In this document: piece after piece, positions 26,538 to 34,189 of the stretch | Layout of the letters: the number at the start of each line of letters is the position of its first letter | Numbering within the stretch: position 1 is the first letter of the stretch | Source: UKL13-2 sp038206765 | GTDB lineage: Bacteria; Pseudomonadota; Gammaproteobacteria; Burkholderiales; Usitatibacteraceae | Direction of reading: 5' to 3' | NCBI GenBank assembly: GCA_038206765.1 | Contig: JBBRAM010000014.1 | Location: forward strand, 1-64,000 | DNA length: 64,000 nt | Translations under genes and position numbers: made by a program | Notes under the pieces: generated by a model | Seen by the model: only the letters and a program-made list of their open reading frames with translations | Database searches by the model: none | Told to the model about the DNA's origin: nothing

Positions 26538-27017
26538 ATGAAACGCATCCAACAAGGTTTTACACTTATCGAATTGATGATCGTAGTTGCGATTATCGGT
26601 ATTTTGGCAGCGATCGCTATTCCACAATATCAGACTTACATTACAAAAACGCAGGTTACCCGTGCAATGGGTGAAGCTGGCGCAATGAAAACAGCCGTCG
26701 AGGGCTGTGTTTTGGCAGGCAAATTGGTTCCGGGGCTGGGTGCCGCTCAATGTGATCCGCAAGCTACGGGTTCCACCATTCTTGTTGGTCCTGCCCAAGG
26801 TTCAGCAATACCAGCTGGTACCGGTGTTCCCCAAGTGCTAAACCCACTAACAGGTGGCGCTGGCGACACGATTACCGCTACCTTTGGCAACAATGCAACA
26901 GCTGAACTCAAAACGGCTGCTTACACAGTTACTTGGACACGTGATGCAAACGGATCATGGGGTTGCACTACCTCAGCTGCGATGCCAGCTAAATACAAAC
27001 CTACCGGCTGCCCATAA
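26538..27017 (+). CDS. pilA: Type IVa major pilin
   Basis: The 159-residue protein has a seven-residue leader ending in Gly, then FTLIELMIVVAIIGILAAIA with Glu at +5 of the mature chain, the signature cut and methylated by PilD. Four cysteines (VEGC, AQCDPQ, WGCTT, TGCP) can form two disulfides in the exposed part. Ribosome site AGGAGA. A sigma-54 promoter lies upstream and a strong terminator directly after, so it is expected to be the most highly made pilin here. Confidence 0.93.
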   Translation: MKRIQQGFTLIELMIVVAIIGILAAIAIPQYQTYITKTQVTRAMGEAGAMKTAVEGCVLAGKLVPGLGAAQCDPQATGSTILVGPAQGSAIPAGTGVPQVLNPLTGGAGDTITATFGNNATAELKTAAYTVTWTRDANGSWGCTTSAAMPAKYKPTGCP

Positions 27018-27042
27018 TAGTCTTAAGTTTATTAATAATGCT

Positions 27043-27070
27043 AAAAAGCGCAGCCTATGCTGCGCTTTTT
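27043..27070 (+). terminator. Rho-independent terminator after the first pilin
   Basis: AGCGCAG - CCTATG - CTGCGCT, flanked by five A before and five T after, forms a stable hairpin with T-run at the right distance after the pilin stop. It should make most transcripts end before the second pilin. Confidence 0.85.
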
Positions 27071-27092
27071 ACTTATTAACTAGGCTTACTTT

Positions 27093-27566
27093 ATGCAAAA
27101 AAAAAGCGGCTTCACGTTGATTGAATTGATGATCGTAATTGGCATTATTGGAATATTAGCGGCGATTGCTATTCCGCAATATCAAACTTATATTGGCAAA
27201 ACTCAAGTAACACGTGCTATGGGAGAATCCGGTTATTTAAAGCGAGTAGTTGATACATGTATTGGTGATGGCAAAACTACAATTGGCGTGAACGCCGGTG
27301 ATTGTGACCCACAAGCAACAGGGTCAAACATTTTGATTGGGGCAACACAAGGCAGTCCCATTGCAGCTAATACAGGTGTTCCGTATATTGCTCCTGCTAA
27401 TATCGGCCTTACGCCAACCATTACTGCAACCTTCGGCAATTCCGCCTTGAACGATCTTCAGGCCGCGCCAGCTGGAAAAATAATCTGGAGCCGGAGTGCA
27501 AATGGTAGTTGGACATGCGCCACACAGAATGTGTCTGCAAAATACACATTTCCTGGTTGTCCTTAA
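27093..27566 (+). CDS. Second type IVa pilin (paralogue)
   Basis: The 157-residue protein has a six-residue leader, then FTLIELMIVIGIIGILAAIA with Glu at +5. It keeps the four cysteines and the CDPQATGSNILIGATQGSPI region in register with the first pilin, so the two are recent duplicates diverged mainly on the surface. It has no clear sigma-54 site of its own; it may depend on read-through or a weak internal promoter. It could be a minor pilin or an alternative major subunit. Confidence 0.9.
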   Translation: MQKKSGFTLIELMIVIGIIGILAAIAIPQYQTYIGKTQVTRAMGESGYLKRVVDTCIGDGKTTIGVNAGDCDPQATGSNILIGATQGSPIAANTGVPYIAPANIGLTPTITATFGNSALNDLQAAPAGKIIWSRSANGSWTCATQNVSAKYTFPGCP

Positions 27567-27576
27567 AATAATTTTG

Positions 27577-27606
27577 GTGACAAGTTGCTTTTTTTTTCGT
27601 TAAAAT
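27577..27606 (+). promoter_or_regulatory. Possible sigma-70 promoter of the pilin accessory gene
   Basis: GTGACA at 27577 and TAAAAT at 27601 with an 18-bp spacer that includes a T-run. TAAAAT is also the loop of an AT-rich inverted repeat (TTTTTTCGT-TAAAAT-ACGAAAAAA), so the element might instead act as a weak terminator for the second pilin. Confidence 0.35.
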
Positions 27607-27636
27607 ACGAAAAAAATATCTTAGGATTGGCTTTAA

Positions 27637-28425
27637 ATGGAAACTACACACTTTTCTTTAGAACAAAACCTATCATTGGCGAACAACCGTACGCTCTCAC
27701 GTTGGCAAGCCGCAGGCATTCATCTCGGGATTAGTATTTTCATTGCCCTAATTGTGGTTATGGCAATGCTATTTTTATGGTATCCCGCCCACTATTTCAA
27801 CGCAATGGGCGGGAGTGGCTTACTATTTCTAGTGGTGGGGGTTGATGTCGTTTTAGGCCCACTCATTACACTAATTATTTTTAATACTAAAAAAAAATCG
27901 CTCAAATTTGATTTAGTCGTTATTGCATTTCTGCAGGCAACAGCGTTGGCGTATGGGGTCTCTACGATGTTCCATGCGCGCCCTGTATATACGGTATTTA
28001 GTCAAGGCAGGTTTGATGTCATTATCGCTGCCGATATTTCTGAAAAGGAAAATGCGAAAGTAAAGGACGAGGCATTTAAAGCGTTACCGCTAACTGGCCC
28101 GTTAATCGTTGCACTAAAGATGCCGACAGATTTAAAGGAAGTGGAAAGAATTGTGTCGTCTGGCATAGACGCACGTGCCTTCACCCAATACTACGTTCCC
28201 TATGAAAGCCAAGCCAAAACTGCCGCTGCTGCTAGCAATTCACTCGGGCAGCTGCGCAAATCTAGCCCACAGTCTGCTGAAAAAATTAAATCATTTTTGG
28301 TTGAAAATAAGTTGGACGAGGGCAAAGTTGGTATTCTGCCTCTGTATACGCGTAATTTGGATATGACCATTATCCTAGATCGTGAATCCGGTAAAGTTTT
28401 AGCCATCGCGCCTATTGCCCCTTGA
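27637..28425 (+). CDS. TfpX/TfpZ-family type IV pilin accessory protein
   Basis: The 262-residue protein has three or four membrane segments in its first half (about 28-52, 60-85, 95-118), with the conserved GVDVVLGPLITLIIFNTKKKS loop, and a soluble C-terminal part. This fits the TfpX/TfpZ accessory family found next to pilin genes and needed for pilin surface display or stability in some pathogens. It directly follows two pilins. An inner-membrane location is inferred from the segments. The ATG has AGGAT upstream. Confidence 0.85.
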   Translation: METTHFSLEQNLSLANNRTLSRWQAAGIHLGISIFIALIVVMAMLFLWYPAHYFNAMGGSGLLFLVVGVDVVLGPLITLIIFNTKKKSLKFDLVVIAFLQATALAYGVSTMFHARPVYTVFSQGRFDVIIAADISEKENAKVKDEAFKALPLTGPLIVALKMPTDLKEVERIVSSGIDARAFTQYYVPYESQAKTAAAASNSLGQLRKSSPQSAEKIKSFLVENKLDEGKVGILPLYTRNLDMTIILDRESGKVLAIAPIAP

Positions 28426-28530
28426 TCACCGGGGAAAGAATTTCAACGCCGCATTTTTGTGCCGTCAATACCGTAAAATAAGCATTGATAAAATTTACGT
28501 ATAAAGGCATCAAATGAACCGAGGCATTCA

Positions 28531-29463
28531 ATGAACCGCGTATTAATCACCGGCGGCGCAGGCTTTTTGGGCTCGCATGTTTGTGATCGCTTGATCGCCG
28601 ATGGCGCTGATCTACTGTGCGTTGATAATTTTTTTACCGGCAGCAAACGCAATATTGCCCACCTCATCAATAATCCCTATTTTGAGCTGATGCGTCATGA
28701 TGTGACGTTCCCGCTCTACGCCGAAGTCGATCAAATTTTCAATCTCGCCTGCCCGGCAAGCCCAGTCCACTATCAGTTTGACCCGGTGCAGACGACCAAA
28801 ACCAGCGTGCATGGTGCGATCAACATGCTGGGGCTTGCCAAGCGCGTCAAAGCGCGGATTTTGCAATCGTCCACCTCGGAAGTTTATGGTGACCCGGAAG
28901 TCCATCCCCAGACCGAGGCCTACTGGGGCAAGGTGAACCCGATTGGCATTCGTAGCTGCTATGACGAAGGCAAGCGCTGCGCCGAGACGCTGTTTTTTGA
29001 TTACCACCGCCAACACCAAGTGGACATCAAAGTTGTACGGATTTTTAATACCTATGGCCCGCGCATGAACCCGAACGATGGCCGCGTGGTGAGCAATTTT
29101 ATTGTCCAAGCCTTGAGAGGCCAAGACATCACCATTTACGGCGACGGCCAGCAGACGCGCAGTTTTTGTTATGTCGATGACTTGGTTGAGGCCATGATGC
29201 GCATGATGGCATCGCGTGATGGCTTTACCGGCCCGGTCAACATCGGCAACCCAACTGAAATGACGATGCTTGAGTTGGCTGAGAACGTGCTGCGGCTGAC
29301 AAACTCAACCGCCAAGCTCATCTTTCAACCGCTGCCGCAAGACGATCCGAAACAACGCCGGCCTGATATTTCCTTGGCCAAAAAAGAACTCGCTTGGGAG
29401 CCAAAGGTTCCGCTTGCGGATGGGCTGAAAGAGACGATTGCTTATTTTCGGACGGTGATTTAA
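28531..29463 (+). CDS. UDP-glucuronate decarboxylase (UDP-xylose synthase)
   Basis: The 310-residue protein is an extended SDR: GGAGFLG (8-14) binds NAD, STSEVYG (114-120), and Y144-x3-K148 (SCYDEGKRCAE) is the catalytic pair. The SCYDEGKR and NTYGPRMNPNDGRVVSNF motifs are typical of UDP-xylose synthases, which oxidise and decarboxylate UDP-glucuronate to UDP-xylose for surface polysaccharides. It stands alone between the pilin cluster and the tmRNA. A distinct, ArnA-type decarboxylase lies at 33141-34184, so the chromosome has two enzymes acting on UDP-glucuronate. Confidence 0.9.
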   Translation: MNRVLITGGAGFLGSHVCDRLIADGADLLCVDNFFTGSKRNIAHLINNPYFELMRHDVTFPLYAEVDQIFNLACPASPVHYQFDPVQTTKTSVHGAINMLGLAKRVKARILQSSTSEVYGDPEVHPQTEAYWGKVNPIGIRSCYDEGKRCAETLFFDYHRQHQVDIKVVRIFNTYGPRMNPNDGRVVSNFIVQALRGQDITIYGDGQQTRSFCYVDDLVEAMMRMMASRDGFTGPVNIGNPTEMTMLELAENVLRLTNSTAKLIFQPLPQDDPKQRRPDISLAKKELAWEPKVPLADGLKETIAYFRTVI

Positions 29464-29808
29464 CCGGCAGGGTTGGCGGTAGGGCAGGTGATACGGTTGG
29501 CAGCTTTTTTAAGCTGCGCTGGGTCCAACCAAAAAGTACCGCGTTCGGCAATTACATCTTATGATGCAAATGTCGGCTCAGGAATGAACTCTTGGTCCGC
29601 CCGGAAGCCGAGCGTTCCGTTTGCACCGGCAGACACCTCATAGTGGGGCAGCTGTTGATTTTCACTTAAAATTGACCCACCGGGGGTCAATTCTGGGTGA
29701 AATTCAACAATCCCGCGTCCGTTTCACGGCCGGCGATTCGATTCCGCCCCAATTCCTCTCAGTAAATGAAAAGCCCATCCGACAAAACTGGATGGGCTTT
29801 TCATTTAC
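29464..29808. other. Gap holding an IS-like inverted repeat and the tmRNA terminator
   Basis: This 345-bp region between the UDP-xylose synthase gene and the 3' end of the tmRNA contains no gene. It holds a hairpin GCAGCTT-TTTT-AAGCTGC near 29500 without T-run, a 26-bp inverted repeat resembling insertion sequence ends (29653-29709), and the tmRNA terminator. Regions downstream of tmRNA genes are common landing sites of mobile DNA. Confidence 0.6.
29653..29709. repeat. 26-bp inverted repeat resembling abutted IS ends
   Basis: Left arm 29653-29678 begins TGTTGATTTTCAC and ends AATTGACCC; the right arm 29684-29709 is its reverse complement at 22 of 26 positions; only five bases (ACCGG) separate them. 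TGT...ACA outer ends with this kind of sequence recall IS21-type terminal repeats. It could be a solo scar left by excision, a MITE, or a plain hairpin. Confidence 0.5.
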
Positions 29809-29809
29809 T
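29761..29809 (-). terminator. tmRNA terminator
   Basis: Perfect 20-bp arms (29761-29780 and 29790-29809) with a 9-base loop immediately follow the tmRNA 3' CCA. Read leftward, the descending arm contains GGATGGGCTTTT and runs on into an AT-rich tail. The arm begins exactly at the tmRNA end, so processing of the tail is needed for a mature CCA end. Confidence 0.8.
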
Positions 29810-30171
29810 GGTGGAGCCGGGCGGAATCGAACCGCCGTCCGCAAGCCCTCTACAGGCCGCTCTACATACTTAGATCCCGGTATTTAATTCTGACCTCTCA
29901 CACGCCAACGGGCAGGCTTATGAGAAGCGAGCTACCTTAATTTAACTTTTTACCAAGTAACCCGATAAAAAGCGATCCTCGTTAATGACTCTGCTGTATC
30001 TTGCGATACCCGACGTTGAGGCCCATCGGTGCAGAGTCCAGCTGGTATTAAGCAGCTAGAGCGTAGTTTTCGTCGTTTGCGACTATTGGTTTGCGGTTGT
30101 ATTTACGAGGTGACCACCCCTCGGTATGCACGGTTCTGCTTTGATGCCCACGTCGAAACCAGGTCGGCCCC
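29809..30171 (-). ncRNA. ssrA: Transfer-messenger RNA (one-piece)
   Basis: Read leftward, the RNA starts GGGGCCGACCTGGTTTCGACG and ends GGTTCGATTCCGCCCGGCTC plus CACCA. The two ends pair as a tRNA-like acceptor stem (GGGGCCG with CGGCTCC, one G-U pair), 363 nt in all. The tag frame reads GCA AAC GAC GAA AAC TAC GCT CTA GCT GCT TAA, giving ANDENYALAA, identical to the E. coli tag. tmRNA frees stalled ribosomes and marks the unfinished protein for proteolysis. An extended -10 (TGAGATAAT) lies 18 bases before the mature 5' end, leaving a short leader for RNase P. Confidence 0.97.
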
Positions 30172-30294
30172 GGATTCTTTGTGTTTTGTATTATCTCATA
30201 GAGGTGAGGGCGGGGTTGGGGAATTCAAGTTTGCCAAATCCACGCCAACCCGCACTGTGTTCCTTCGCCAAACCATCCAACACCAGCGTTTACG

Positions 30295-31086
30295 CTATTG
30301 GGCAGCCGGTGCTGCGCCCAAACGGGTGATGCTGCCCGAGCCTGCGACAGAATGGGTAACGGCGGCGTCGCCATAATATTTGATGTCGCCTGAACCTGCG
30401 ACACTCACTTTGAGCGATTGCGTCGCCCAGACCGTCGCATCACCTGAGCCTGCCACACTGACTTTGACATTTTTTGCTTCTAATTTACCGGTGCGTAGAT
30501 TGCCGGAACCGGCGATGGAAGATTCTACGGTGTTAGCTTTACCGGATGCCATGAAGTCGCCCGAACCAGCGATACTAATTTTGAGTAAATCAGCGCTCAA
30601 TGATTTGATACGGATATCACCAGAGCCGGCAATGCTTGATTTGAGGGCGGTGGTTTTGAGGCCATCGGCACGGAAGTCGCCTGAGCCGGCTACGGACAGG
30701 GCTTCAATATTTTTGAAATTCACGACGATCTTCATCGTTTTGGTTTTGAAATTGGCGTTTCTCTCCATCGGACGAAGTTTGAGCTTACCGTCTTCCACAA
30801 CGGTTTCGATCAGTGGGAGCAAATTGTCGTCTGTCTCAATGGTGAGGCTTTCAGTTTCACCTTGGCGCAGCTCGACCGTGGCGGGGAGGTTCAGCGAAAT
30901 AGTGCTAAATCCGCTCACGGCACGGCCTTCCGTTTTAATATTGCCGGAACCCGCCACACCTTTTCCCCAGCCCCAATCCCAGGCTTGGGCGCTGCCGCAG
31001 AACGTGGCAAGGATGAAAATCAGCGGTGCGACTATGCGCGTGTTCATGGTTAATGATGGCGCGTGAAAAGAGGGATTGGCTAGCAT
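30295..31086 (-). CDS. DUF2807 (head GIN domain) exported repeat protein
   Basis: The 263-residue protein has a signal peptide (second Met at residue 14; cleavage near AQAWD) and then a DUF2807 solenoid. The motif [VI]AGSG[DNS] occurs eight times, the last seven spaced 18-20 residues apart, each flanked by alternating hydrophobic residues, as in a right-handed beta-roll. Family members are periplasmic or outer-membrane associated and of unknown function. The ATG at 31086 has AGGAG at ideal distance, so the longer start is kept although the signal peptide would read better from residue 14. A shadow open frame of 228 codons on the other strand is produced by the repeats. Confidence 0.82.
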   Translation of the reverse strand: MLANPSFHAPSLTMNTRIVAPLIFILATFCGSAQAWDWGWGKGVAGSGNIKTEGRAVSGFSTISLNLPATVELRQGETESLTIETDDNLLPLIETVVEDGKLKLRPMERNANFKTKTMKIVVNFKNIEALSVAGSGDFRADGLKTTALKSSIAGSGDIRIKSLSADLLKISIAGSGDFMASGKANTVESSIAGSGNLRTGKLEAKNVKVSVAGSGDATVWATQSLKVSVAGSGDIKYYGDAAVTHSVAGSGSITRLGAAPAAQ

Positions 31087-31200
31087 GTGATTCTCCTGGT
31101 GGGCAGTGGCACGATTGGGTTGGTTGCGCGATAAATGGGCTTCAATTCACGCACAACACTACTTACAACCGTTTGACGCAGCGAGTTAGCGGTTTGGATT

Positions 31201-31280
31201 TCGCTCTGCGTATATTTGCGTATGTTTGCATCTCTTTGTATCTCTTTGCACCTCTTTGCACAGCTTTGCATCTCTTTGCG
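31201..31280. repeat. 10-bp tandem array, 8 copies
   Basis: Eight ungapped 10-bp units of the form TCTCTTTGCA (31201-31280), the first three more diverged. It lies in the 232-bp gap between the DUF2807 gene and purK, with no gene across it. Confidence 0.85.
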
Positions 31281-31318
31281 TCTGCCTACAACGCTATTCA
31301 GCTTTTTATGCAGTGAAA

Positions 31319-32476
31319 TTATGCGGCAGCCTGCAAAGCCTGACGAATTTCCAATGCAATCGCCAAGGCGCGGTTTAAATCGGCGTCGCAAACGGTGATG
31401 TGTCCCATTTTGCGGCCAACGCGGGCTTCGCGCTTGCCGTACAAATGTAGGTGTGCGCCGGGGTGCTTTAGTACGGCCTGCCAGTTGGGTTCGGTGGATT
31501 TAGCTTCAGGATTTTTCACATTCGGCCACACATCGCCCAATAAATTCAACATCACCGCGGGTGTGTGCAAGCGCGGATCGCCGAGCGGCAAGCCGCAAAG
31601 TGCGCGTACTTGCTGTTCAAATTGGGAGGAACAGCATGCATCGATGGTGGCATGACCGCTGTTATGGGGTCGCGGCGCCATTTCATTGATAAGGAGGACA
31701 TCCGACCGGGTAATGAAGAATTCAACCGCTAGCACGCCCACATAATCGAGCGCAACAGCCAGCTTGGTGGCAATTGCTGTGGCGCGTTCGGTCAACTCTT
31801 GGCTAATGCGTGCCGGGGTGATGGTGATGTCTAAAATACCGTTTACATGCTGGTTTTCGGCGACGGGGAATAGAGCGACTTCACCATCTGCGCCGCGAGC
31901 CAACACCACCGAGATTTCAAGCTTGAGATCGATAAATTCTTCTAAAATCGCTGGCGCGAATTTCCATGCAGCCAACGTGGTTGCGAGTTCCTTGGGCGTG
32001 TTGATGCGGGCTTGGCCTTTGCCGTCATAGCCGAAGCGGGCCGTTTTAAGAATCGCCGGAAGCTTGACGTTGTTCAATGCTGCTTCGATATCGGCTGCGC
32101 TGTTAATGATCGCAAACGGACCAACCGGAAAGTCGTTGGATTTAAAAAAGGTTTTCTCCGCATGGCGATCCTGAGCAACGGCGACCGCGCGGCCACTGGG
32201 CCGTACCGTGGTGCGGGCAGCGAGGGCGGTTAATACTGCTGCAGGGGCATTTTCAAATTCGGTCGTGACGGCAGCACAATCGGTGGCGAGCTTTTCCAAT
32301 GCGGCCGGGTCGGTATAGGCGACGGGCAGATGCTCGTTGGCGAATTCAGCGGCAGGTGAGACCAGATCAGGGTCGAGCACCATCACGCGGTAGCCCATGC
32401 AGCGGGCCGCGGCTGCAAACATCCGGCCAAGCTGGCCGCCGCCGATCATGCCTAGGGTTTGTGGTGGGAGGATCAT
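31319..32476 (-). CDS. purK: N5-carboxyaminoimidazole ribonucleotide synthase
   Basis: The 385-residue ATP-grasp enzyme starts with GMIGGGQLGRMFAAAA and carries the PurK core: LKTARFGYDGKGQARI, a LEEFIDLKLEISVVLARG strand pair and LLINEMAPRPHNSGHATID. It joins bicarbonate to AIR with ATP in purine synthesis, giving N5-CAIR for PurE. It is the last gene of a long leftward run that begins with arnT, 161 bp after purE, the gap being partly an 8-bp array. The length is normal. Confidence 0.95.
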   Translation of the reverse strand: MILPPQTLGMIGGGQLGRMFAAAARCMGYRVMVLDPDLVSPAAEFANEHLPVAYTDPAALEKLATDCAAVTTEFENAPAAVLTALAARTTVRPSGRAVAVAQDRHAEKTFFKSNDFPVGPFAIINSAADIEAALNNVKLPAILKTARFGYDGKGQARINTPKELATTLAAWKFAPAILEEFIDLKLEISVVLARGADGEVALFPVAENQHVNGILDITITPARISQELTERATAIATKLAVALDYVGVLAVEFFITRSDVLLINEMAPRPHNSGHATIDACCSSQFEQQVRALCGLPLGDPRLHTPAVMLNLLGDVWPNVKNPEAKSTEPNWQAVLKHPGAHLHLYGKREARVGRKMGHITVCDADLNRALAIALEIRQALQAAA

Positions 32477-32491
32477 TTTTTAGCTGCGTTG

Positions 32492-32523
32492 GTGAGAGGG
32501 TGAGAAGGTGAGGAGGTGAACGG
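32492..32523. repeat. 8-bp tandem array, 4 copies
   Basis: GGTGAGAG, GGTGAGAA, GGTGAGGA, GGTGAACG without gaps, in the purE-purK gap just before the purK start (on the leftward strand). Confidence 0.75.
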
Positions 32524-32637
32524 AAAGGGAGTAGTGTGGGCCATTACGATTGGTGCCGAGCAGTGAGGGAAGGCCAGGGAATAGAGGCGGTCTTAAGAAC
32601 AATGCCCCACAATCACGGTCCGCCATCCTTCAAACTG

Positions 32638-33138
32638 CTACAAGACATCCGGCAACTGCATTCCCGCGACAAGCTCTTTCAAACTCTCTCGATAATCGCG
32701 CAATTTTTCAGCGAGCGCGGAATCGTTGTTGGCGAGCAGGCTGATCGCAAACAGCGCCGCATTGGCCGCACCGGCCTCGCCAATCGCAAACGTCGCGACG
32801 GGAATACCTTTTGGCATTTGTACAATCGAATAAAGCGAATCTTGTCCCGCCAGATGTTTGGATGGCACCGGCACACCGAGCACCGGAATCGTCGTTTTAC
32901 TCGCGATCATGCCCGGCAAATGCGCCGCCCCGCCCGCGCCGGCGATGATGCACTTTAATCCCCGTGCACGCGCGGTTTCGGCGTATTCAAACATGGCATC
33001 CGGCGTGCGGTGGGCAGAAATAACTCTTTGCTCGAAGGAGATATCAAACTCTTTAAGAATTTGGGCGGCGTGTTGCATCACGTCCCAATCGGAATTGGAA
33101 CCCATGACAACACCGACGACGATCGTTGAGTCAGTCAT
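32638..33138 (-). CDS. purE: N5-carboxyaminoimidazole ribonucleotide mutase
   Basis: The 166-residue class I PurE has GSNSDWDVM near residues 14-22, VISAHRTPDAMFEYA with the substrate histidine, and GAGGAAHLPGM. It moves the carboxyl group of N5-CAIR to C4 to give CAIR. Its ATG starts 2 bp after the stop of the ArnA-type dehydrogenase gene, so a purine gene is translationally coupled to a lipid A modification operon. Confidence 0.95.
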   Translation of the reverse strand: MTDSTIVVGVVMGSNSDWDVMQHAAQILKEFDISFEQRVISAHRTPDAMFEYAETARARGLKCIIAGAGGAAHLPGMIASKTTIPVLGVPVPSKHLAGQDSLYSIVQMPKGIPVATFAIGEAGAANAALFAISLLANNDSALAEKLRDYRESLKELVAGMQLPDVL

Positions 33139-33140
33139 GC

Positions 33141-34184
33141 TTAGTCATTCAAGTGCCGCGCTTCTTCGAGCTCTTTGCGATAGTGGTCGAAGATGCCTTT
33201 TAGCGCATCGGCCATGTTGACAGTCGGCGCCCAGTTCAAATCTTTCATGGTGTTGTCAATTTTTGGAACGCGGTTTTGCACGTCTTGATAACCTTTTCCG
33301 TAGTACTCGCCGGAAGTGGTTTCGATCAATTTTACTTTCGCGGCGGTCTCGGCATATTCGGGGTACTGCTTGGCCAAATCGAGCATCATGTGCGCCAGCT
33401 CGCGAACAGAGAAATTATTTTTCGGATTGCCGATGTTGTAAATCTGGCCGCTCGCGACACCGTTTTCATTGGTGATAATCTTGGTGAGTGCGGCAATGCC
33501 GTCATCGACATACGTAAACGCGCGTTTTTGGGCGCCGCCATCGACCAGCTTAATCGGCTCGCCGCGCACGATATGGCCGAAGAATTGGGTGATCACGCGT
33601 GATGAGCCCTCTTTGGGCGTGTGGATCGAATCCAAGCCCGCGCCGATCCAGTTAAATGGGCGGAACAGCGTGAAATCCAACTCGCCGCGTGAGCCATAGG
33701 CGAAGATCACGCGATCCATTAGCTGCTTCGAGCATGAATAAATCCAGCGCTGTTTCTCAATCGGGCCGAGCACCAGGTTCGATGTATGCGGATCAAACGC
33801 TTCATCAGAACACATGCCATAGACTTCGGAAGTCGATGGGAAAATGACGCGCTTTTTATACTTCACACACGAGCGCACAAACGGCAGATTTGCTTCGAAA
33901 TCCAATTCGAACACTCGCAGTGGGTCAGATACATAAGTTGACGGCGTGGCAATCGCAACTAGCGGCAGGACCACATCACATTTGCGAATGTGATATTCAA
34001 TCCACTCTTTGTTAATCGTGATGTCGCCTTCAAAAAAATGAAAGCGGGGATTTGACATAAACGGCTTGACCCGTTCGCGGTTCATATCCATCCCGAACAC
34101 TTCCCAATCGGTAGTTTCCAAGATGCGTTTGGAGAGGTGGTGGCCAATGAAGCCATTGACGCCAAGAATCAGAATTTTTTTCAT
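33141..34184 (-). CDS. ArnA-type UDP-glucuronate oxidative decarboxylase (stand-alone)
   Basis: The 347-residue SDR matches the C-terminal half of E. coli ArnA: GVNGFIG (8-14), STSEVYG (117-123) with Thr118, Ser119 and Glu120, Y149-x3-K153 (WIYSCSKQLMDR), FRPFNWIGAGLD, and the C-terminal YQDVQNRVPKI with the decarboxylation arginine. It oxidises UDP-glucuronate at C4 and releases CO2, giving the UDP-4-keto-pentose used by ArnB. In enterobacteria this domain is fused to the formyltransferase; here the two are separate genes with a TMEM175 gene between them. Confidence 0.9.
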   Translation of the reverse strand: MKKILILGVNGFIGHHLSKRILETTDWEVFGMDMNRERVKPFMSNPRFHFFEGDITINKEWIEYHIRKCDVVLPLVAIATPSTYVSDPLRVFELDFEANLPFVRSCVKYKKRVIFPSTSEVYGMCSDEAFDPHTSNLVLGPIEKQRWIYSCSKQLMDRVIFAYGSRGELDFTLFRPFNWIGAGLDSIHTPKEGSSRVITQFFGHIVRGEPIKLVDGGAQKRAFTYVDDGIAALTKIITNENGVASGQIYNIGNPKNNFSVRELAHMMLDLAKQYPEYAETAAKVKLIETTSGEYYGKGYQDVQNRVPKIDNTMKDLNWAPTVNMADALKGIFDHYRKELEEARHLND

Positions 34185-34189
34185 AACAG

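Noticed and set aside
29809..30171. Two-piece (permuted) tmRNA
   Set aside because: The acceptor ends pair as 5' start and 3' CCA end of one continuous RNA in the normal order, so it is a one-piece tmRNA.
30380..31066. 228-codon open frame opposite the DUF2807 gene
   Set aside because: It is an artefact of the repeated codons of the true leftward gene, which has a ribosome site, a signal peptide and family motifs.
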